5,751 nucleotides of DNA from Acidobacteriota bacterium. GTDB lineage: Bacteria; Acidobacteriota; Terriglobia; Terriglobales; Acidobacteriaceae. The stretch spans positions 1-5,751 of the forward strand of contig QHVR01000468.1 of assembly GCA_003223595.1 (NCBI GenBank). Direction: 5' to 3'. Made by a program: the position numbers and the translations under genes. Positions 1 through 5,182 of this stretch are shown in pieces (the stretch's first letter is position 1; every line of letters begins with the position of its first letter). The notes beneath the pieces are model-generated. The model ran no database searches. It was not told the origin of the DNA and saw only the letters and a program-made list of their open reading frames with translations.

Positions 1-1
1 C

Positions 2-1255
2 CCCGTCATTGACCACAGTATCCCAGTCCCCGAGGTGGTTGACGTCGCCGTAGTCGGCGCCGGCTTCACCGGCCTTTCCGCCGCCCGCACTCTGGCAAAG
101 CGTGGCGCCCGCGTGGCCGTCCTCGAACAGCATACGGTCGGCTGGGGAGCCAGTTCACGGAATGGCGGCATGGTCCTCACCGGCATGAAGCTGGGGGTCA
201 ACGAGCTTATTTCAAAATACGGCCGCGAGCGCACCCGCCACATGTACGCCGCCTCTCTCGCTTCCATCGATTGCGTCGAGCAGATCGTGCTGGAGGAAAA
301 TATCAACTGCGACTTCGACCGCTGCGGACATCTGGAAGTCGCCTGCAAGCAGAAGCATTTCGAGACCTATCAGCGCCGCGCTGAACTGATCGAGGTCGAG
401 TTCAATCACCCGTTGCGCGTCGTGCCCAGGAGCGATTTGCAGGCCGAGATCGGCTCAACCATTTATTACGGCGGCATGGTCGACCAAGTCAGTGCCGGAT
501 GCAATCCCGCCCGCTACGTCGCCGGGCTCGCCGCGAGCGCGTTGAAAGCTGGCGCCCAAGTCTTCGAGCAAAGCCGTGTCGAAAGTATTCAGCGGGAATC
601 ACGGCAAGGTGAGCTGGGATGGAAACTGGCCACCTCCCGCGGCGCGATCTGGGCGCATAAAGTATTCGTGGCCACCAGCGGATACACGGGTCCAGCAACT
701 CCTGCCCTGCAGAAGCGGTTGATTCCCATTGGCTCTTTCATCATCACCAGCGAAATCCTGCCGCCATCGCTAGCCGGCGAATTGAGCCCGCGCCAGCGCA
801 TGATCTTCGATTCCAAAAACTTCCTGCACTACTTCCGGCTCACGCCCGACCACAGGATGCTGTTCGGCGGCCGCGCGGCGTTTTTTCCTGAGAGCGAACA
901 GACCGTCCGGCGCAGCGCTGAGATCCTGCGTCGCGGAATGATTGATGTTTATCCGCAGCTGACCGACGCCCGCGTCGAATACGTCTGGGGCGGCACGCTG
1001 GATTTTGCTTTCGACATCATGCCGCATGCCGGACAGATCGACGGCATGTACTACGCGGTCGGATATGCCGGACACGGCGTTGCCATGGCTACGTACCAGG
1101 GGCAGAAGATTGCGGAAATGATGGCGGGAGACCAAGTGGAGAATCCGTTCGTCGGCATCCCATTCCCTGAGGCGCCATTTGGACTCTACTCCGGCAAGCC
1201 CTGGTTCCTGCCCCTCGCGGGAGCTTGGTACAAGTTCTTGGATTGGGTGAGCTGA
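2..1255 (+). CDS. PuuB-like FAD-dependent oxidoreductase (DAO family), 5' end outside the window
   Basis: FAD-dependent oxidoreductase of the D-amino-acid oxidase/glycine oxidase family, most like gamma-glutamylputrescine oxidase PuuB, which oxidises an amine to an aldehyde with release of ammonia and H2O2 in the cytoplasm. Counting from the first in-window codon, the Rossmann dinucleotide-binding motif GAGFTG lies at about residues 19-24, the FAD-contacting GASSRNGG at 49-56, and the C-terminal FAD motif GYAGHGV near 354-360. The in-window 417 codons compare with about 426 in E. coli PuuB. A GTG at 35 could serve as start, but the frame is open to the left edge and the preceding residues (PVIDHSIPVPEV) resemble the usual proline-rich leader of this family, so the true start is probably a few codons before base 1. 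It converges on the permease with a one-base gap. The family is well supported. The substrate is inferred; other DAO-family amine or amino acid oxidases are possible. Confidence 0.88.
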   Translation, partial: PVIDHSIPVPEVVDVAVVGAGFTGLSAARTLAKRGARVAVLEQHTVGWGASSRNGGMVLTGMKLGVNELISKYGRERTRHMYAASLASIDCVEQIVLEENINCDFDRCGHLEVACKQKHFETYQRRAELIEVEFNHPLRVVPRSDLQAEIGSTIYYGGMVDQVSAGCNPARYVAGLAASALKAGAQVFEQSRVESIQRESRQGELGWKLATSRGAIWAHKVFVATSGYTGPATPALQKRLIPIGSFIITSEILPPSLAGELSPRQRMIFDSKNFLHYFRLTPDHRMLFGGRAAFFPESEQTVRRSAEILRRGMIDVYPQLTDARVEYVWGGTLDFAFDIMPHAGQIDGMYYAVGYAGHGVAMATYQGQKIAEMMAGDQVENPFVGIPFPEAPFGLYSGKPWFLPLAGAWYKFLDWVS

Positions 1256-1256
1256 A

Positions 1257-2600
1257 CTACCGCTGTTTGGCCGGCAGCCGCCCATTTCGCCACAGCGCCG
1301 CTGCGGCCCAATACACCAGCGGCCCAGTCAGCATCGCGCTGAACCCTCCAATAGTGGCGAACCAGTCTCCGCCTCCTCCCAGCAGGGCCACGATTGCCAT
1401 CAGAACCGGAGCGCCGACAACGTAACCCAATCCCGCTCGTCCGCCGGGCACCACAAAAGAACGTGGCAGCTCTGGCCTCGACCGCCGAAGCTTCCAGCCG
1501 GAGAGCACGGTCAGCACCGTGGTTGCCGAGCGCAGCCAGATATACACCGAGATCAGCTGCCCCAGGCTCTTCCACGAGAGCAGCGCATACACCACTGCAG
1601 AAGCGATGATCGCCAGCCATGGAGTTCCGTATCGCGGGTGCCTGTGAGTTAGGACCTCCGGCAGATACCCGTCCTCGGCCATGGCAAAGGGCATTCTTGT
1701 GGTCGTCAGGATGGTGCTGTTCAGCAGGGCCACGCTGCCGATCATGGCGGCGGCCGCCATACACGTGCCCAGCCAGCGCCCGCCGATCATGCGCGCCGCG
1801 TCAGAGAAGAATCCGGTATGCCACTGCTGCCAGTTTCCGGCGGAAGCCAGCCCGGCAAACGCGGGAAGAAAATATGCCGCGATCGACAACGGCACCACCA
1901 CGGCCAGCGCCCGCGGATACGCTTTCTGCGGGTTCTCCACCTCTTCCGCTACCGTCGAAAGCTGTTCATAACCGGAGTAAAGCCACAATCCCAGCGCAAG
2001 CCCCACGCCAAAAACTTTGAACCTTCCCTGCTGCGGAACCACCCAGGGATGAAACGGATTGTGATGCCAGCGAGCCAGCCCCATCACAACCATCGTGATG
2101 ACGGGAATGAAGATTGCAAGCTCCAGCGCAGTAGCCACCTGGCCGACCATCTGGATCCCGCGCACATTGACCCAGGTAAGCAGCGCGATGATTCCTAGCG
2201 AGAGCAGGTAGTGTTGCCACCACGTCATCTTCGGATCGTAATAAACGAAATAGTCGGCAAACATAACGGCGTATACGCCGCCCAGCAGGAAGGATGCCGA
2301 CCAGTTCCACCATCCCGCCATGAATCCCCAGAAATCCCCGAACGCCGCTCGAGTCCAGCGGTAGAACCCGCCTTCCACCGGCATCGCCGTCGTTAGTTCG
2401 GCTGACACCAGCGACACCGGGATGCACCAGAACACCGGCAGAAGCAGCAGGTAAAGCAGCGTGATTCCCGGCCCTGAAGTCGTGACCATATCTTCCAGGC
2501 CGAAGGGCCCGCCGGTCGTGTAGGAGAACATCACGAAGACGAGATAAAACAGCCCCGCCTTCCGAAGCGTAGAGGATTTGCTCTGGGTTGCCGTCGTCAA
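1257..2600 (-). CDS. APC-superfamily amino acid/polyamine permease
   Basis: Multi-pass inner-membrane transporter of the amino acid-polyamine-organocation superfamily, probably a proton-coupled importer. From the chosen TTG start it has 447 residues and about 12 hydrophobic segments, normal for the family. Visible landmarks: GGPFGLED at 30-37 in the first helix region, AELTTAMPVEGGFYRW at 67-82, the helix-6 signature YSGYEQ followed by AEEVENPQKAYPRA at about 208-231, and PRSFVVPGG at 379-387. The GGPFG-LE and PVEGGFYRW wording recalls the plant polyamine-uptake (PUT/LAT) subgroup and its bacterial relatives. Substrate is inferred, and amino acids are equally possible. Start choice: the frame stays open upstream to a TTG at 2786 and an ATG at 2780, but those 60-odd residues mostly read the HPRT-like gene out of frame. 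TTG 2600 lies just before the hydrophobic region. It has no visible Shine-Dalgarno sequence and overlaps the stop of a 33-codon frame, so the start is uncertain. Confidence 0.85.
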   Translation of the reverse strand: MTTATQSKSSTLRKAGLFYLVFVMFSYTTGGPFGLEDMVTTSGPGITLLYLLLLPVFWCIPVSLVSAELTTAMPVEGGFYRWTRAAFGDFWGFMAGWWNWSASFLLGGVYAVMFADYFVYYDPKMTWWQHYLLSLGIIALLTWVNVRGIQMVGQVATALELAIFIPVITMVVMGLARWHHNPFHPWVVPQQGRFKVFGVGLALGLWLYSGYEQLSTVAEEVENPQKAYPRALAVVVPLSIAAYFLPAFAGLASAGNWQQWHTGFFSDAARMIGGRWLGTCMAAAAMIGSVALLNSTILTTTRMPFAMAEDGYLPEVLTHRHPRYGTPWLAIIASAVVYALLSWKSLGQLISVYIWLRSATTVLTVLSGWKLRRSRPELPRSFVVPGGRAGLGYVVGAPVLMAIVALLGGGGDWFATIGGFSAMLTGPLVYWAAAALWRNGRLPAKQR

Positions 2601-2698
2601 GATTGGGTCGTACGGAAGGATTGAATTTTGAATGTTGATCGCGACATCAAATTCAGCGGCTTCGTTGCCACTTCGTCCAAGACCTGTAAGCGTGTCAT
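2597..2698 (-). CDS. possible 33-codon linker ORF between HPRT-like gene and permease
   Basis: A 33-codon ATG frame fills the gap between the HPRT-like gene and the permease. Its ATG (2698-2696) overlaps the upstream TGA (2697-2695) as ATGA, and its TGA (2599-2597) overlaps the likely permease TTG (2600-2598) as TTGA. The peptide begins MTRLQVLDEVATKPLN. It has no cysteine, no membrane segment and no recognisable domain. If translated, its likely role would be to carry ribosomes from the upstream gene to the SD-less permease start rather than to make a functional protein. There is no Shine-Dalgarno of its own. The arrangement may be chance, since a frame this short is easily open in this base composition. 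Confidence 0.2.
   Translation of the reverse strand: MTRLQVLDEVATKPLNLMSRSTFKIQSFRTTQS
2630..2654. repeat. small hairpin in the HPRT-like/permease gap
   Basis: On the minus strand GAATTTGAT pairs with ATCAACATTC (nine base pairs, one bulged base) around the six-base loop GTCGCG. A competing pairing joins GAATTT to an AAATTC a few bases further on. The segment is more AT-rich than the flanking genes. There is no run of T after the stem, so a classical intrinsic terminator is not supported. It could be a weak mRNA structure upstream of the permease start, or nothing. Confidence 0.25.
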
Positions 2699-3231
2699 CG
2701 AGGTTGCGCCGCCAAGTACGGCAGATTGCGGTTGGTCTGCTCGGGCGCTCCCAACCCGTATCCCACGACAAAAGCCTCATCCACAAGAAATCCGAAATAA
2801 TCCGGCTGAAGCGGCACCCGGCGTGCCGATTGCCGATCCAATAAGGTCGCCAGCTTCACCGACGCCGCTCCTCGCGACCGCAGATCGCCCATCAGAAAGT
2901 CCGTCGTGATCCCGGAGTGCACCAGTCCTTCCACCAGCACAATATGCTGGCCCTTAATGTCAGGTTCGTGGCTGAAAAAAATCTCCATCACATCGCTGCC
3001 CGACCCGGCTTGCGGACGGCTGTACTTGGGCTTCACGAACTGGCACACGACGGGCACCTCGACGGCGCGCACCAGGTCAGCCACAAATATGAACGCATTC
3101 TCCAGCACCGCGAGCATCTGGATCGTCTGTCCCTTGTAATCATCGGAAATCTGCCGCCCCAACTCCTTGACGCGCTTCTGCAATTGTTCGGTCGTGATGA
3201 TGGGACGAAGGGGCTCAACTCGCGCGCTCAT
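2695..3231 (-). CDS. HPRT-family (hpt-like) phosphoribosyltransferase-fold protein with lost catalytic residues
   Basis: 178-residue cytoplasmic protein of the length and fold of hypoxanthine(-guanine) phosphoribosyltransferase, which salvages purine bases with PRPP. Family wording is clear: ITTEQLQKRVKELGRQISDDYKGQ at 12-35 (split as ITTEQLQKRV and KELGRQISDDYKGQ), GAASVKLATLLD at 121-132, FVVGYGLG at 154-161 and RNLPYLA at 168-174. The active-site positions do not match. The PRPP loop, normally ED-II-D(T/S)G, reads EGLVHSG at 101-107, so the second acid and the catalytic aspartate are Gly102 and His105. The LKG turn is LEN at 43-45. The purine-contacting Lys before PDY is Gln142, and the Asp after GYGL is Gly161. 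By family knowledge this should abolish or strongly alter catalysis. It lies in the usual hpt place downstream of tilS, 63 bases from its stop. ATG 3231 is preferred over GTG 3264 because family-like sequence begins right after it. It may be a pseudoenzyme, a PRPP or nucleotide sensor, or an enzyme of changed specificity. Confidence 0.85.
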   Translation of the reverse strand: MSARVEPLRPIITTEQLQKRVKELGRQISDDYKGQTIQMLAVLENAFIFVADLVRAVEVPVVCQFVKPKYSRPQAGSGSDVMEIFFSHEPDIKGQHIVLVEGLVHSGITTDFLMGDLRSRGAASVKLATLLDRQSARRVPLQPDYFGFLVDEAFVVGYGLGAPEQTNRNLPYLAAQPR

Positions 3232-3244
3232 GATGTTTGCCGTG

Positions 3245-3250
3245 CCTCCC
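3245..3250 (-). promoter_or_regulatory. candidate Shine-Dalgarno for the HPRT-like gene
   Basis: GGGAGG on the minus strand lies 13 bases before the ATG at 3231. This is somewhat farther than the usual 5-10 bases. It supports ATG 3231 as start over the GTG at 3264, which would place this purine block inside the coding region. Confidence 0.35.
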
Positions 3251-3270
3251 CGGCCCCGACCCACCTTCTC

Positions 3271-3298
3271 GTAGAGACGTAGCTTGCTACGTGTCTAC
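3271..3298. repeat. 13-bp palindrome spanning the tilS stop codon
   Basis: GTAGAGACGTAGC (3271-3283) and GCTACGTGTCTAC (3286-3298) form a 13-base-pair inverted repeat with one mismatch and a TT loop. The tilS TAG (3297-3295) lies in one arm, so the element supplies the end of tilS. No T-run follows on either strand, so it is not a standard rho-independent terminator, although it could slow transcription or protect the 3' end of mRNA. From memory, similar GTAGAGACGTAGC-type palindromes are dispersed between genes in some soil bacteria and cyanobacteria. Copy number in this genome cannot be seen from the window. Confidence 0.7.
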
Positions 3299-4968
3299 AA
3301 CCGTTCCGACCCGATCGTTCGTTCCACAATCGCCACCGCCTCGCGCCCCGCTCTAGCCGCAAACCGCGCCGCGACCGAAAACCCGCGCACCCACACAATC
3401 TCCTCGCCGCTTACGATCACCGGCCACAGGCTGCGCTCCGCCCGCGGCAAATGCCGCTCCTGCAATAATTCCTTCACCTTCTTCGGAGATTTCGTGTGCC
3501 TGGGCCAGAAGCGGTCGCCCGCGCGCCAATTCCGCACCTTTAGCGGCGCATGAAGTGACTCCCCGTCCAAAAGGTGCTCCGGATTATACCCCGCATTTGC
3601 CGCAACCCGGCTCGCCTCCAGCGTCGACCCAATTTCGCAAACCGTCACCTCGCCCGGAACCGGCAACTCATATTCATAATCCTCCGCCGGCCCCACCTCA
3701 CTCCGATTGGGAGTTTCAAAAATGATCTGATGTGCATCGCGCCTGACCTTCCACCCCAGCGGCAGCGAGATTTCGCCCCCCGATCCCGCCTCCTGCACCG
3801 CAAAGCGCACAATCTCCTCAATGTGCTTGAACTCCAGCGGAATCCCCGCCTCATCCCCGATGGCCTTGATCACCCTGCGCTGAACAGCCAACGGTTCGCC
3901 CAATAACCAGAGCCGGTCCACCGATGCATTCATCACCAGCCAGGGAACATCGCCGATGTTGGCTTTCAGATCGGACAGCGTTGCGTCAGCTTCAGCTTGC
4001 GTGCCGCCGTTCCCCCGAATCTGCACCAGCTCAGATTTTTTCGCCCACGCCGGTTCCGACCAATGAACCGCGGTACCCATCCAACCCGCAACTTCGTTGT
4101 CCCAGTAATCCTCTTCCCCGCGCGCAATCTGCGCCACATCGCCCAATGTTTCCGCCACCGAAGGATTGAATTCCTTTTCCAGCAAAGGAAGCAGCAGATG
4201 CCGTACACGATTTCGTGTGAACTTCGTGCTCAGGTTCGTAGCATCGTCCCGCCAGGACTGCCCGAGCTCCCGCAGGTAGCACTCCAGATCGCGTCGCCGC
4301 GTAGTCAGCAATGGCCGCACAATCTCGCCGTACACTTCTCCCTCGTCGTCTTCCACCACCAGAGTCGGATGGATCCCCGCCAGCCCCCGCAGCCCCGCCC
4401 CGCGAATCACCCGCAACAACACCGTCTCAGCCTGATCATCGAGCGTGTGCCCAGTCGCGATTTTGTGTAGATATTGAGACGGTGGCCTGCCGAGGAGCCC
4501 TCCGTCTGAACTCCGCGATGCCGCTTCTTCAGAACCGTGGAAGAGCGGCCCTTCAGGGCCGCGACAGCTTGCATCATTTTCATCGGGCTTTAGCTCCTGA
4601 GGACCGTTGGCCCCAAGCAGCCGATGAAAAAACGCATACCGCAATTCCCGCGCCGCCGACTCAATGCTCACCCGTTCCTGCGCCGCGTGTCCCCCGACGT
4701 CACCAGCTTCGCAATAAAACTCCAGCCCATGCTCCCAGGCAAGTGCGGCCACGAACGCCTGATCCAAATCCGATTCCGCCCCCCGCAGCTTATGATTGAA
4801 GTGAAGAACAGAGAGGACAATCCCCAGCTCCCCGCGAAGCTCCAACAGAAGCCGCAGCAAAGCTAAAGAGTCGATGCCGCCGGAAACCGCAACACCAACG
4901 CGTTCCCCGGCATTCAGCAACTCCAATCGTCGGACGTGGGAAAGGACGCGTTCAGGCAGCGAGTGCAC
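3295..4968 (-). CDS. tilS: tRNA(Ile)-lysidine synthetase TilS with an in-frame insert
   Basis: TilS attaches lysine to C34 of the CAU-anticodon tRNA-Ile using ATP, converting it from methionine to isoleucine identity so that AUA can be read; the enzyme is cytoplasmic and normally essential. From GTG 4968 (557 residues) the PP-loop ATP-binding motif SGGIDS is at 29-34, the NHKLRGAESD segment at about 58-67, and the second catalytic motif ATGHTLDDQAET at about 171-182. The C-terminal TilS domain (NWRAGDRFWPRH, then KKVKELLQERHLPRAERS) occupies about 480-515. E. coli TilS has 432 residues. Much of the excess is an insert at about 123-167, described separately. A TTG at 5022 would add 18 residues read from a palindromic repeat; GTG 4968 gives MHSLPERVL, a family-like N terminus, but lacks a clear Shine-Dalgarno. 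The gene lies between thrS and the HPRT-like gene on the same strand. The family assignment is secure and the start uncertain. Confidence 0.93.
   Translation of the reverse strand: MHSLPERVLSHVRRLELLNAGERVGVAVSGGIDSLALLRLLLELRGELGIVLSVLHFNHKLRGAESDLDQAFVAALAWEHGLEFYCEAGDVGGHAAQERVSIESAARELRYAFFHRLLGANGPQELKPDENDASCRGPEGPLFHGSEEAASRSSDGGLLGRPPSQYLHKIATGHTLDDQAETVLLRVIRGAGLRGLAGIHPTLVVEDDEGEVYGEIVRPLLTTRRRDLECYLRELGQSWRDDATNLSTKFTRNRVRHLLLPLLEKEFNPSVAETLGDVAQIARGEEDYWDNEVAGWMGTAVHWSEPAWAKKSELVQIRGNGGTQAEADATLSDLKANIGDVPWLVMNASVDRLWLLGEPLAVQRRVIKAIGDEAGIPLEFKHIEEIVRFAVQEAGSGGEISLPLGWKVRRDAHQIIFETPNRSEVGPAEDYEYELPVPGEVTVCEIGSTLEASRVAANAGYNPEHLLDGESLHAPLKVRNWRAGDRFWPRHTKSPKKVKELLQERHLPRAERSLWPVIVSGEEIVWVRGFSVAARFAARAGREAVAIVERTIGSERL
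4468..4602 (-). repeat. palindromic element inserted in frame in tilS (about 45 codons)
   Basis: TilS homologues join the helix ending RYAFFHRLL almost directly to HKIATGH; here about 45 extra codons separate them. The core is a perfect inverted repeat, GCGGCCCT-TC-AGGGCCGC at 4545-4562. Another arm, TTTTCATCGG at 4577-4586, pairs exactly with CCGATGAAAA at 4621-4630, which lies in native tilS sequence. The added peptide is hydrophilic and low in structure, with segments such as GPEGPLFHGSEEAASRSSDG. No stop or frameshift is present, so the protein is readable throughout. Flanking phrases such as CGGGCTTTAGCTCCTGAGG resemble, from memory, short dispersed repeats of Acidobacteriota. The exact edges are estimates from protein comparison. 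Confidence 0.65.
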
Positions 4969-4998
4969 CGAAACATGGTACTGCCAAGCTGTGTGTAG

Positions 4999-5040
4999 GG
5001 ACAGCCCCCTCGCGCTGTCCAAGCGGAGCGAAGCTCCGCT
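4999..5040. repeat. tandem double palindrome between thrS and tilS
   Basis: Two perfect inverted repeats sit one base apart: GGACAGC (4999-5005) with GCTGTCC (5014-5020) around an eight-base loop, and AGCGGAGC (5022-5029) with GCTCCGCT (5033-5040) around GAA. They fill much of the 106-base gap between the thrS remnant and tilS. The layout resembles a dispersed intergenic repeat of REP type. It could act as a bidirectional hairpin at the thrS 3' end, but there is no T-run. The alternative tilS TTG start at 5022 lies inside it. Only one copy is visible here. Confidence 0.7.
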
Positions 5041-5074
5041 GCCGAACCCACAAACTCAATCTGGACGCCTGAGT

Positions 5075-5182
5075 CTAAAGCGCAGGACTTTTGTCGGCGA
5101 TCAACTTTCCAATCTTCTCTACGAACTCGCTCGCCCCCATATCCTCGGTCTTTTCTTTCCCCCGAGTCCGCACATTCACCGC
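5075..5182 (-). pseudogene. thrS: detached C-terminal 35 codons of thrS, out of frame
   Basis: This stretch reads AVNVRTRGKEK, then TEDMGASEFVEKIGKLIADK, ending SPAL and TAG, which matches the normal C terminus of bacterial threonyl-tRNA synthetase (V-VRTR-G-K-LG-M---EF-EK). It is not in frame with the upstream thrS part, which stops at 5178-5176. Homologues have about 10-11 residues (typically LVVGDKE plus a few) between KVPF(M/L) and the VRTR strand. Those residues are missing here and the frame is changed. The tail has kept its sense, so the break is recent or is an assembly artefact. Confidence 0.8.

Noticed and set aside
770..1285. 171-codon open frame on the minus strand antisense to the oxidoreductase
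   Set aside because: Lies wholly opposite a well-recognised gene, shows no family motif, and reads as the complement of its codon pattern.
1186..1764. 192-codon open frame on the minus strand inside the permease region
   Set aside because: Alternative frame of the permease with Arg/Gly/Ala-rich composition and no hydrophobic segments or domain.
2601..2786. N-terminal extension of the permease from TTG 2786 or ATG 2780
   Set aside because: About the first 30 residues are the HPRT-like gene out of frame and the remainder crosses a non-conserved spacer. APC carriers of this kind start shortly before the first helix.
3232..3294. Riboswitch or purine-responsive leader ahead of the HPRT-like gene
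   Set aside because: The 63-base gap is mostly the palindrome and a GC-rich ribosome-binding region; there is no room or motif for an aptamer.
3271..3298. Rho-independent terminator at the tilS 3' end
   Set aside because: The stem is strong but no T-run follows on either strand, so it is listed as a repeat.
3997..4799. Overlapping plus-strand open frames of 157 and 162 codons opposite tilS
   Set aside because: Pro/Arg/Gln-rich shadow frames of a GC-rich gene, with no recognisable protein wording.
4969..5022. TilS start at TTG 5022
   Set aside because: The added 18 residues derive largely from a palindromic repeat and precede the family-like N terminus. Kept only as an alternative.
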